Positions 1-6,274 are shown, counted from the first letter of the stretch. The stretch is 6,892 nucleotides of DNA from Eubacterium sp. (GCA_017543415.1 JAFYGD010000138.1:1-6892), one strand, 5' to 3'. Notes: a model not told the origin generated them from the letters alone. Made by a program: numbers and translations.

Positions 1-10
1 TAAGATTTTA

Positions 11-1663
11 TTAATCGTCTGCCGCTTCTACGGCTTCCTTGAGCCACTCTTCGTCCTCAGGCTTGCTTTCACCGTGTTTAACGCGGGTGATTACCGCCAG
101 GCCGAGCGCAAAGAAGATTGCGCAGAACAGGAACATATAGTTATAATCCTCTTTGAAAAGTCCGATTAACGCACCGCAGAGGATGGGTCCTGTAATAGCA
201 GCGGAGAAGGTTGCGGTATAGTAATAGCCCGTAAAGGTACCTACATAATCTCTTCCGCCTATTGCAAGAACGAGAGGCAGGGTATTGATATTGATACAGC
301 CTACTGCTGCGCCGCCTACTACAAGGGCTATCCAGAGAACAATCCAGGTAAACATTCTGTTATTGATTACCTGTGAAACCAACAGATAAATACCAAACAT
401 TACAACTATAACGGTAAGGCCGATAATAATTGTTTTTTTGCGTCCGAGCTTACGTCCCATAGCGCCCGCGGGAATACCGAAGGCTGCAAGCGAAACGGCG
501 AATACCGCCATCATAAGCGTTGAATAAATGGGCTTAACATTAAGGGTGTCAAGCGCAAAGTTTGTAAAGTTGGGAACGATAGCCTCTGTTGCGTTATTGA
601 TAAGGAACAGGGCTGCAAGCATTGTAATAAGGCTTGTTCTTTCCTCTTTGGAAATAGGTAAATCCTTAATTTTAATCTTCTTTGGCTTATCGCCGCTTTC
701 TTCCATATATACATCGGCAGAAAGGTCGTTAGCCTTATTCTTTTTATAGAAGATTGTAAGAATTACAAGGCAGAGAACCGTGATAACCGCTGCAACAACG
801 AAGATTGGAGTATAGTTTACATACTGGGGAGTTCCCTTTGACATATCAACAACCTTCTGTGCTACAAGCTGGCTGTCGGTACCTGCGCTTGAAAAAGACG
901 TGCCGTCAAAGAAAAGCTTATCCCTGCCCGAAGCGATAAAGTTATCAACATGGTCCTTATACTGCGACGGGTCAAAACCGTTAAGATAATTTACCACGGG
1001 CGAGCCGTCTGCATTAACGGCTAAAATCTGACCGAGGGAGTTTGTTTTAGCCTTAAGAGCATCGTGAACAGCGGTAAATCCGAGCAGACCTACGAGCGTT
1101 GTTGCGATTGTACCTACAACAAAGCCTATCATCTGGCCAACGCCGCCCATAATATTGATTACTGCGTTTGCGTCGCTCTGAAGATGAGAGGGCGTAAAGT
1201 CAGGCATAAGAGATACTACCGGCGAACGCCAGATTGACATTGTAAAGTTAAAGAAGATAATTACCGTCATCATAAGCACAACGGAAAGCGCGGTGGCTTT
1301 TACGGTTGCGGCAACGGGAATTAAACAGAAGAACGCCGCACAGATAGGAAGGCAGATAATGATGTAAGGCATTCTTTTGCCCCACTTTGAGTGCGTTCTG
1401 TCACTTCTTTTGCCGAAATAAGGCTGGAAGATAACACCGAAGATGTTATCAATAGTCATAATTGCGTTTACGAAAAGCGCTACCGAAAGGAAGGCGGGAA
1501 GCTTTGCGCCGCCGTCTGTAAGCTCGGTAAGCTTTGCGCGGAAGATTACGGGAACATAGGAATTATAAACCGACCATAGCAGCATACAGCCCATAAAGCC
1601 GAAGCCGATAAGGAAGGTCTGTTTATAATTAAGGCCGTTCCCCTTCTTTTCTTTTTTACCCAT
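11..1663 (-). CDS. MFS transporter, SLC45/GPH-like (probable sugar:cation symporter)
   Basis: Twelve-helix membrane transporter of the major facilitator superfamily, most like the glycoside-pentoside-hexuronide/SLC45 (sucrose-transporter-like) group. Residue numbers count from an upstream ATG at 1678 (555 residues); the preferred start at 1663 gives 550. Hydrophobic segments lie near 19-45, 62-88, 104-124, 128-150, 174-200, 289-311, 347-370, 380-404, 414-434, 442-462, 480-508 and 512-532. The loop after helix 2 carries GKRSDRTHSKWGKRMPY (89-105), the signature of this group, with an Asp in helix 2 (D77) where related symporters bind cation. RSPVVSLMPD (151-160) follows helix 4, as in SLC45-like proteins. 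Helices 5 and 6 are separated by an unusual polar insert of about 88 residues (201-288), predicted outside the cell. The ATG at 1663 has GGAGAG 8 nt upstream; the one at 1678 has no good site. Sugar:H+ or Na+ symport is inferred from family; the substrate cannot be read from sequence and no sugar-degrading genes are adjacent. Confidence 0.85.
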   Translation of the reverse strand: MGKKEKKGNGLNYKQTFLIGFGFMGCMLLWSVYNSYVPVIFRAKLTELTDGGAKLPAFLSVALFVNAIMTIDNIFGVIFQPYFGKRSDRTHSKWGKRMPYIIICLPICAAFFCLIPVAATVKATALSVVLMMTVIIFFNFTMSIWRSPVVSLMPDFTPSHLQSDANAVINIMGGVGQMIGFVVGTIATTLVGLLGFTAVHDALKAKTNSLGQILAVNADGSPVVNYLNGFDPSQYKDHVDNFIASGRDKLFFDGTSFSSAGTDSQLVAQKVVDMSKGTPQYVNYTPIFVVAAVITVLCLVILTIFYKKNKANDLSADVYMEESGDKPKKIKIKDLPISKEERTSLITMLAALFLINNATEAIVPNFTNFALDTLNVKPIYSTLMMAVFAVSLAAFGIPAGAMGRKLGRKKTIIIGLTVIVVMFGIYLLVSQVINNRMFTWIVLWIALVVGGAAVGCININTLPLVLAIGGRDYVGTFTGYYYTATFSAAITGPILCGALIGLFKEDYNYMFLFCAIFFALGLAVITRVKHGESKPEDEEWLKEAVEAADD

Positions 1664-1671
1664 AAACATAC

Positions 1672-1677
1672 TCTCCA
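1672..1677 (-). promoter_or_regulatory. Ribosome binding site that decides the transporter start
   Basis: On the minus strand GGAGAG lies at 1677-1672, 8 nt before the ATG at 1663-1661 and only 2 nt before the ATG at 1669. It overlaps the first codons of the longest possible reading frame (ATG at 1678). The spacing supports initiation at 1663, with protein beginning MGKKEKKGNG. Confidence 0.65.
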
Positions 1678-1694
1678 TTCCAAATTAGTATAAA

Positions 1695-1726
1695 ATTATA
1701 ATAACACAGTCACAGATAAAATACAA
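1695..1726 (-). promoter_or_regulatory. Candidate sigma-A promoter for the MFS transporter
   Basis: Minus strand: a -35-like TTGTAT at 1726-1721, a 17-nt spacer, and TATTAT at 1703-1698. A perfect TATAAT overlaps at 1700-1695 but would need a 20-nt spacer. Either choice puts the transcript start around 1688-1692 and leaves a leader of about 25-30 nt before the ATG at 1663, which fits the shorter start. It lies in the 66-81-bp gap after the upstream minus-strand gene. I see no terminator in that gap, so readthrough from the upstream operon is also possible. Confidence 0.5.
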
Positions 1727-1744
1727 ATAAAGAATTTATAAACT

Positions 1745-2359
1745 TTAGCCCCAGGGATTAGCGCTTTCGGGCTGACGGATTCCGCTGAGAAGCATCTGCT
1801 CCCAGAGATACCATTTACCGTCCTTTGCGTGGCGCAGCGTTACCTGACGCGGGTTATCCGCACCGCCTGAGGTAAGGTAAAGCACCGCATAACCCTCATT
1901 ATTATAGGAATACGGATTATCGCTTACGGTAATGCTGAAAGGCTGTGAAGGCGTATAATCGTTTTCAGGCACAGCACCTTTAAAATACGAACGCGGAATA
2001 TAGTTTTTACCGTCCATAAAGCGGTCGTTTATAAACTGCTTTTCGCTGGGTAAGATTTCACGCGGTCCGCTGATAAACTGAAGCGCCGACAGAGCAAGCT
2101 CCCTGTTTTCCGGATAAATACAAAGAGCAAGAACAGTAAGCGCCGCCGTTTTAAACGGGGTTGACAAATCGCTTTCGGGAAGGGCTTTAAACTCTTCAAG
2201 CGACGAAGGAACAGAAGCGAAGGTAAGCGTTTCGCTTTTATTATTCTGCGGCGCGGGCTTTTGCTCCGCAGGCTGATTTACCGCGCTGTTTACAGCCGAA
2301 TTAACGGCGTTGTTAACCTCGCGCTTTGCAGTTCTTAATAAATCGTCGAAAAGTCCCAT
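1745..2359 (-). CDS. Uncharacterised soluble protein, DUF6935-like
   Basis: 204-residue protein of unknown function. From memory it resembles a family of uncharacterised Firmicutes proteins that I believe is catalogued as DUF6935; the number should be checked. Residues 1-28 form an amphipathic segment with repeated NAVNSAVNSAVN units. A Pro/Gln/Asn-rich linker follows (29-45). The conserved-looking domain runs about 50-204: an alpha-helical part (FKTAALTVLALCIYPENRE, 68-86), then FINDRFMDGKNYIPRSYFKG (109-128), then a beta-rich part with SDNPYSY (146-152), YAVLYLTSGGADNPRQVTLR (157-176) and GKWYLWEQMLLSGIR (181-195). There is no signal peptide or membrane helix, so it is probably cytoplasmic. 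AGGAGG at 2370-2365, 5 nt before the ATG, gives strong translation. Its start is 12 nt past the stop of the YhhN-family gene, so the two are almost certainly co-transcribed. No catalytic motif is recognisable and I assign no function. Confidence 0.8.
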   Translation of the reverse strand: MGLFDDLLRTAKREVNNAVNSAVNSAVNQPAEQKPAPQNNKSETLTFASVPSSLEEFKALPESDLSTPFKTAALTVLALCIYPENRELALSALQFISGPREILPSEKQFINDRFMDGKNYIPRSYFKGAVPENDYTPSQPFSITVSDNPYSYNNEGYAVLYLTSGGADNPRQVTLRHAKDGKWYLWEQMLLSGIRQPESANPWG

Positions 2360-2371
2360 AATTTCCTCCTT

Positions 2372-3115
2372 TTAAGATAAACCGTATAATACTCTCAGCA
2401 CAATAGTTACGCTGAAAATCATCTGTGCGGGATAATAAGTCAAAAGCGTTAAATAACGCATTTTTGCGGTTGAAAACCTGTCGTTATCCGAAAATTTCAA
2501 ACCGAGCGTTGCGTCCGAAGTCATAAACATAATGGGCGCAATTACAAGCAAAAACTGTAAAAGCGGTGCGCCGCGATAGCCAAACAACGCAAGATTGATT
2601 GACAACGCGCCCATTGAGCAAAGGCCTAAAACATAAACCAGCATTGGCGGTCCGATTTTACCGGGCTTAAGCTTAAGGATAAGCGTTGCGCCGACCGCAA
2701 CTCCTATACCGAGGAACAGCACGGCAAGGAATACGGGAAGGCGGAAGGCTTCAAGCCGTTTGATTTCCTTAATGAAAGCAACAATGTAAAGCGCATGGCC
2801 CAAAAGGAAAAACGCTGCGCCGACAATGGTTGTAACGATAATTCCCTTTTTCTTGTTTTTCTCGCTGAAAAACGGGTCACAGGAAAGAAGGGCATCGCCG
2901 ATAATTCCGCAGACAAGCGCTGAAATAATCAGCTTTGAATAAGTATCCCCGCCGCACGCCCAATAAGCAATTACGCCGCTTAAAACGAATATTGACGAGG
3001 CAAGCATTTTTTCCAAAAAAGCTCTTTTATCAGTATCCGGAAAGCTGTGCTTTGCGTAAATACATGCAACAATTATATCAAGCACCAATAGTACGGGGAA
3101 AACTACAACCCACAT
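2372..3115 (-). CDS. YhhN/TMEM86-family membrane protein, putative lysoplasmalogenase
   Basis: 247-residue integral membrane protein of the YhhN family. Characterised members (mammalian TMEM86B, a Legionella homologue) hydrolyse the vinyl-ether bond of lysoplasmalogens to a fatty aldehyde and a glycerophospho-compound. About eight hydrophobic segments are visible, near 1-20, 38-54, 60-78, 92-116, 126-147, 156-178, 187-205 and 221-245. Family landmarks in order: K36 in EKMLAS; GDALL with D74; FFLLGHALYIVAF (102-114); Y161; TSDATLGL with D201; and LTYYPAQMIF (225-234). The two membrane-embedded aspartates are the residues most likely to matter for catalysis. The length is typical of the family or slightly long. 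The ATG is preceded by GGAGG at 3127-3123 with 7-nt spacing. It is first in a two-gene operon with the uncharacterised protein downstream. Many anaerobic Clostridia make plasmalogens, so a lipid turnover role is plausible; activity here is inferred from family only. Confidence 0.85.
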   Translation of the reverse strand: MWVVVFPVLLVLDIIVACIYAKHSFPDTDKRAFLEKMLASSIFVLSGVIAYWACGGDTYSKLIISALVCGIIGDALLSCDPFFSEKNKKKGIIVTTIVGAAFFLLGHALYIVAFIKEIKRLEAFRLPVFLAVLFLGIGVAVGATLILKLKPGKIGPPMLVYVLGLCSMGALSINLALFGYRGAPLLQFLLVIAPIMFMTSDATLGLKFSDNDRFSTAKMRYLTLLTYYPAQMIFSVTIVLRVLYGLS

Positions 3116-3150
3116 ATTTATGCCTCCTTAATAAACTAATGTCTATTATA

Positions 3151-3179
3151 ATAATATAATATATCTTACAATTTGTCAA
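3151..3179 (-). promoter_or_regulatory. Sigma-A promoter for the yhhN-like operon
   Basis: Minus strand: a perfect -35 TTGACA at 3179-3174, a 17-nt spacer and TATTAT at 3156-3151. The leader to the ATG at 3115 is about 30 nt. A second TATAAT at 3150-3145 is too far from the -35 (23 nt). The -35 begins 3 nt beyond the T-tract of the terminator of the preceding minus-strand gene, so terminator and promoter sit almost end to end. Confidence 0.7.
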
Positions 3180-3181
3180 CG

Positions 3182-3211
3182 AAAATAAAGGGAGGGTATG
3201 CTTCCCCTCCC
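3182..3211 (-). terminator. Intrinsic terminator of the minus-strand YitT gene
   Basis: A perfect 7-bp inverted repeat, GGGAGGG at 3190-3196 and CCCTCCC at 3205-3211, with an 8-nt loop. Read on the minus strand, the hairpin starts 6 nt after the stop codon of the YitT gene and is followed by the T-rich tract TTTATTTT (3189-3182). The other strand has an A-rich flank, so it is directional for the minus strand. Confidence 0.85.
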
Positions 3212-3217
3212 GAACGG

Positions 3218-4087
3218 TTATTTTGTTTTGCGTTCTGTTGAAAAGCCCTGGCCGCGAACCTCTTTTACCTTGGTAACGGTAACGAACGCCTCATTATCAA
3301 TACTGTTGATAAGCTCGGTAAGCGAATACAGCGAGCGCTTATGGATAATACACATAACGCCCATTTGCTTTTCTCCCTTAAGCCCCGTTTCAATAGAGGT
3401 CATTGTTGCGCCTATATTCAAATCGTTAAGAACGGCGCTGCGGATTTCCTCATACTTTTTGGAAATAACGAAAACCTGAAGCTGCGCTTTACCGAGCACC
3501 ATAACCTTATCAAGCACATAGCTTTCAATTACGATTGTAATTATACCGAGCAGAAGCGCTTCGGAGCTTGAGGTAAGCGCCTGAAAGCCGATTACGGTTA
3601 TATCCGCCGCCCATACGATTACGGCAACGCCGACATGGGTATATTTATTTACGATAAGACCTATAATATCCGTTCCGCCGCTTGACGAGCCCTGGCGCAT
3701 TAAAAGCCCTATTGCTGCACCGAGCAGAACGCCCGCAAAAACCGCTGCAAGAAGGTTATCGTCCGTCAGTTTTTTCTGAAACAAGGGAAGGCTTTGAAAA
3801 AGCTTAAGGAAAAGCGGATAAATAATTGAGCTTACAACGGTTGAAAAGAAAAACTTTTTTCCGAGGATGAAAAGCCCGATGAACATTAAAACCGCATTTA
3901 CAATAAGTACGAACAGCGCCGTGTCAAAGCCGAAAAGCTTATGAATTACGATACCGACGCCCGTAATGCCCCCCATAAGAATTCCGTTGGGGATTACAAA
4001 CGCAGCAACGGCAAGGGCAAAAAGCGCGTTGCCGAGAATTATTGCCGCCGTTGATTTAACTTTTTTCAAAACACCACCGACTTTCAA
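3218..4087 (-). CDS. YitT family membrane protein (DUF161 + DUF2179), copy A
   Basis: 289-residue protein of the YitT family: an N-terminal membrane domain (YitT_membrane/DUF161) and a C-terminal soluble DUF2179 domain. No transported substrate is firmly established for the family. Hydrophobic helices lie about 14-32, 41-73, 80-98, 112-131, 152-170 and 176-192. Family motifs include ILMGGITG (36-43), GKKFFFSTVVSS (76-87), GSSSGGTD (133-140), the LDKVM junction (192-196), then the soluble domain with IETG (232-235) and a C-terminal KEVRGQGF (275-282). It is about 52% identical to the divergent copy B, with one single-residue gap. The start is unusual: there is no ATG before the MGG motif. TTG at 4087 gives the same N-terminal length as copy B but has no ribosome site. 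TTG at 4069 has a GGTGGTG sequence just upstream and would shorten the protein by six residues. A terminator follows the stop codon. Confidence 0.88.
   Translation of the reverse strand: MKVGGVLKKVKSTAAIILGNALFALAVAAFVIPNGILMGGITGVGIVIHKLFGFDTALFVLIVNAVLMFIGLFILGKKFFFSTVVSSIIYPLFLKLFQSLPLFQKKLTDDNLLAAVFAGVLLGAAIGLLMRQGSSSGGTDIIGLIVNKYTHVGVAVIVWAADITVIGFQALTSSSEALLLGIITIVIESYVLDKVMVLGKAQLQVFVISKKYEEIRSAVLNDLNIGATMTSIETGLKGEKQMGVMCIIHKRSLYSLTELINSIDNEAFVTVTKVKEVRGQGFSTERKTK
4067..4078 (-). promoter_or_regulatory. Possible ribosome site and alternative TTG start of YitT copy A
   Basis: On the minus strand GGTGGTG (4078-4072), one mismatch from GGAGGTG, precedes an in-frame TTG at 4069-4067. The longer TTG start at 4087 is preceded only by A/T sequence. 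A TATAAT at 4095-4090 would, if used as a -10 box, start transcription at about 4083, downstream of the longer start, also favouring the shorter one. No good -35 is seen at the right spacing, so this stays tentative. Confidence 0.3.
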
Positions 4088-4130
4088 TTATTATATTTTT
4101 CAGTAAGTGTTAAAAAATACAAATTTGCTA

Positions 4131-4158
4131 TTGCATTTTTATTCAAAAACTGTATAAT
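4131..4158 (+). promoter_or_regulatory. Sigma-A promoter for YitT copy B
   Basis: A -35-like TTGCAT at 4131-4136, a 16-nt spacer and a perfect TATAAT at 4153-4158. The predicted transcript start near 4165 gives a leader of about 64 nt before the ATG at 4229, long enough to hold the imperfect palindrome at 4191-4210. Confidence 0.6.
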
Positions 4159-4190
4159 CAAATGGTTGAATTATATTTAATAGATATATT

Positions 4191-4210
4191 TTAACATATT
4201 AGTATATTAA
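4191..4210. repeat. Imperfect AT-rich palindrome in the YitT leader
   Basis: A 20-bp near-palindrome of the form TTAACATAT-TA-GTATATTAA in which 8 of 10 base pairs match. It lies between the promoter and the ribosome site of YitT copy B. It could be a protein-binding site, but the region is nearly all A/T, so chance symmetry is a real alternative. Confidence 0.25.
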
Positions 4211-4228
4211 AGTAAAGGAGTTATTCTT

Positions 4229-5113
4229 ATGGCTAAAAAGAGCTGGAAGGATTATGTAAAAACAACGCTTTTTATAATTGTAGGCAACGCGTTGCTTGCG
4301 TTTCTTGTTGCGGCGTTCATTATTCCGCACGATATAATTATGGGCGGAACAACGGGAATTGCGATTGTTCTTAACCGAATTATTCCCGTTGAAACGGCAA
4401 CTCTCGTTTTAATTCAGAACATCGGACTTCTTATTTTAGGGTTAGCCGTTCTCGGTAAAAAATTCTTTTTCACAACGGTTGCAAGCTCTGTTCTCTACCC
4501 CGTTTTTCTTGGCATAATGCAGAAAATACCGAACATTGATAAGATTACGGACGACACCCTGCTCGCTTCACTTTTTGCGGGAGTGCTTATGGGAATTTCG
4601 CTCGGGCTTGTTATGAGGGTAGGCTCGTCAACAGGAGGTATGGACGTTGTTAACCTCGTTTTACACAAGTGGCTGCACATACCAATTGCGATACTCGTCT
4701 GGGCAACGGACATAATTGTAGTAGGCGGTCAGGCGCTCTTTGTTAAGCCGGAAAAAACGCTTTTCGGTATTGTTGTACTTGTTCTTGAAGCGTACGCGCT
4801 TGACAAGGTAATGATTTTCGGTAAGTCGCAGACTCAGCTTTACGTTATTTCAAGGAATTATGAGGAGATAAGGAAAGCGCTTATCAGCGACCTTAACCTC
4901 GGCGTAACGATGAGCAACATTGAAACGGGATTGCTTGAAAACGAGCAGAAGGCAGTACTTTGCGTTATTCCTTCAAGAAAGCTTTTTGACACAACGGAAA
5001 AAATTCAGTCCATTGACCCCGAAGCCTTTATTACAATTACAAAAATCAAAGAGGTACGCGGACGGGGCTTTACTAAAGCAAGAGAATACTTAAGTGAAGA
5101 AATAAATAATTAA
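4229..5113 (+). CDS. YitT family membrane protein (DUF161 + DUF2179), copy B
   Basis: 294-residue paralogue of the divergent YitT protein, with the same order of parts: a hydrophobic N-terminal domain (helices about 13-32, 41-74, 80-98, 111-130, 151-170, 176-191) and a soluble C-terminal DUF2179 domain from about residue 200. Motifs: IIMGGTTG (36-43), GKKFFFTTVASS (76-87), GSSTGGMD (132-139), LDKVM (191-195), IETG (231-234) and KEVRGRGF (274-281). The tail is about five residues longer than in copy A and acidic (EYLSEEINN). The ATG has AAAGGAG at 4214-4220 with 8-nt spacing, a standard start. It faces away from copy A across a 141-bp spacer and is followed 65 bp later by ddl on the same strand with no visible terminator, so some co-transcription with ddl is possible. 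Function is unproven; transport or small-molecule sensing is only suggested by the domain layout. Confidence 0.92.
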   Translation: MAKKSWKDYVKTTLFIIVGNALLAFLVAAFIIPHDIIMGGTTGIAIVLNRIIPVETATLVLIQNIGLLILGLAVLGKKFFFTTVASSVLYPVFLGIMQKIPNIDKITDDTLLASLFAGVLMGISLGLVMRVGSSTGGMDVVNLVLHKWLHIPIAILVWATDIIVVGGQALFVKPEKTLFGIVVLVLEAYALDKVMIFGKSQTQLYVISRNYEEIRKALISDLNLGVTMSNIETGLLENEQKAVLCVIPSRKLFDTTEKIQSIDPEAFITITKIKEVRGRGFTKAREYLSEEINN

Positions 5114-5115
5114 TA

Positions 5116-5144
5116 TAGACATTTCAAACTGAATATAGTATAAT
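5116..5144 (+). promoter_or_regulatory. Sigma-A promoter for ddl
   Basis: TAGACA at 5116-5121 (one mismatch from TTGACA), an exact 17-nt spacer and a perfect TATAAT at 5139-5144. The -35 begins 2 nt after the stop codon of the YitT gene. The predicted leader is about 28 nt. The ribosome site is weak: only GGGGA at 5164-5168, 10 nt before the ATG. Confidence 0.7.
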
Positions 5145-5178
5145 ATTAAGGATATTTTAGATTGGGGACACAAAATAT

Positions 5179-6207
5179 ATGAATATAGTAGTTTTAGGCG
5201 GCGGAATAAGCACAGAGCGCGACGTATCGCTCACAAGCTCAAAAAACATAGTTAAGGCTTTGCGCAGCATCGGCGAAAACGCAGTTCTTCTTGACGCGTT
5301 TATGGGCTACGAAGGCGACATTGACACCTTTTTTGAAAACGGCGCCGACGAGGACGCAGCCTCACTTATAGGGCTTACAGACCCGTCGATTGACGAAATA
5401 AAAAAAGCCCGCGGAGTAAGCGAGGACAGATTTTTCGGCAAAAACGTTATAAAAATCTGCAAAAAGGCGGACTTCGTTTTTCTCGGCTTACACGGCGAGG
5501 ACGGCGAGGACGGAAAGGTTCAGGCAAGCTTTGACCTGCTCGGAATAAAGTACACGGGTACTGACTGCCTTGGCTCCGCGCTTGCAATGAATAAATACTA
5601 TTCAAAGCAGATTATGGTTGCAAACGGAATTAAAACAGCCGACTACACGGTAATTAAAAAGGACGGAAATATGGCAAAATACACCCGTCCCTGCGTTATC
5701 AAGCCCTGCTCCGGCGGCTCAAGCGTAGGCGTTTCAATAGTTGAAAACGAAAGCGAATACGAAAGCGCAGTTCAAAAGGCGTTTAAATATGAGGATGAAA
5801 TAATCATTGAGGAATACATAAAGGGCAGAGAGTTTTCGGTAGGCGTACTCGGCGACACAGTGCTTCCCCCGATTGAGATTATTCCCAAGGACGGCTTTTA
5901 CGATTACGAAAACAAGTATCAGGCAGGCAAGACGATTGAGGAATGCCCCGCAAAGCTCAGCAAGGAGCAGACAAAGGTGCTTCAGTTCAACACAAAACGC
6001 GTTTTCGACGCGCTCGGACTTAAGGTTTACGGAAGAATTGACTTTATTCTCAACAGCAAGGACGGCGAATTCTACTGCCTTGAGGCAAATTCCCTTCCCG
6101 GTATGACTCAGATGAGCCTTTTACCGCAGGAGGCTGCGGCAATCGGAATTGATTACCCCTCGCTTTGCAAAGAGATTATAAGATTATCCGATAAAAAATA
6201 CGATTAA
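5179..6207 (+). CDS. ddl: D-alanine--D-alanine ligase
   Basis: 342-residue ATP-grasp ligase that joins two D-alanines for the peptidoglycan stem peptide, acting in the cytoplasm. The N-terminal domain opens with VVLGGGISTERDVSLTSS (4-21); E13 matches E15 of E. coli DdlB. HGEDGEDGKVQ lies at 105-115. ATP-grasp elements: KPCSGGSSVG (175-184; S181 matches DdlB S150), IIIEEYIKGREFSVGVLG (208-225), the omega-loop YDYENKY (241-247; Y247 matches DdlB Y216), GRIDF (285-289, R286 and D288) and LEANSLPGMT (301-310, E302 and N304 as magnesium ligands). The tyrosine of the Glu-Ser-Tyr triad points to D-Ala-D-Ala rather than D-lactate as product. Small departures: AMNK (136-139) where most members have AMDK, and a longer segment at about 42-90 before the HGEDG motif. 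It sits away from other cell-wall genes, behind a YitT gene, with its own promoter and terminator. The ATG at 5179 is the first in-frame codon that keeps the conserved N-terminus. Confidence 0.95.
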   Translation: MNIVVLGGGISTERDVSLTSSKNIVKALRSIGENAVLLDAFMGYEGDIDTFFENGADEDAASLIGLTDPSIDEIKKARGVSEDRFFGKNVIKICKKADFVFLGLHGEDGEDGKVQASFDLLGIKYTGTDCLGSALAMNKYYSKQIMVANGIKTADYTVIKKDGNMAKYTRPCVIKPCSGGSSVGVSIVENESEYESAVQKAFKYEDEIIIEEYIKGREFSVGVLGDTVLPPIEIIPKDGFYDYENKYQAGKTIEECPAKLSKEQTKVLQFNTKRVFDALGLKVYGRIDFILNSKDGEFYCLEANSLPGMTQMSLLPQEAAAIGIDYPSLCKEIIRLSDKKYD

Positions 6208-6233
6208 AAAAGACGGCACTGCCGTCTTTTTTT
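6206..6233. terminator. Bidirectional intrinsic terminator between ddl and the XRE gene
   Basis: A perfect GACGGC (6212-6217), ACT loop, GCCGTC (6221-6226) hairpin. It is flanked by six A at 6206-6211 and seven T at 6227-6233, so either strand gives a G/C stem followed by a U-tract. It overlaps the ddl stop codon and also lies 42 nt past the end of the minus-strand XRE gene, so it can end both transcripts. Confidence 0.93.
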
Positions 6234-6274
6234 AGTATTTAGTATTTAGATATTAAGGATTAGTAAACTACTTA

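Noticed and set aside
1391..1579. Plus-strand 62-codon open frame within the transporter gene
   Set aside because: It lies fully antisense to a well-supported membrane transporter, has no ribosome site or promoter and no recognisable domain. The same holds for the open frames at 511-714 and 528-749.
2935..3159. Plus-strand 74-codon open frame across the yhhN-like start region
   Set aside because: It is antisense to the yhhN-like gene and its promoter, with a very basic, domainless product. It is a shadow of the real gene, as is the 2704-2916 frame.
3198..3571. Plus-strand open frames at 3198-3479 and 3341-3571
   Set aside because: Both are antisense to YitT copy A. The first begins inside the terminator hairpin and neither has a convincing ribosome site.
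5873..6106. Plus-strand 77-codon open frame inside ddl
   Set aside because: It is out of frame within a gene whose catalytic motifs are all intact; Arg/Ser-rich low-information product.
6231..6249. TTTAGTA tandem 7-mer, about 2.6 copies
   Set aside because: Too short and A/T-rich to call a functional repeat or attachment site; there is no matching copy elsewhere in the window.
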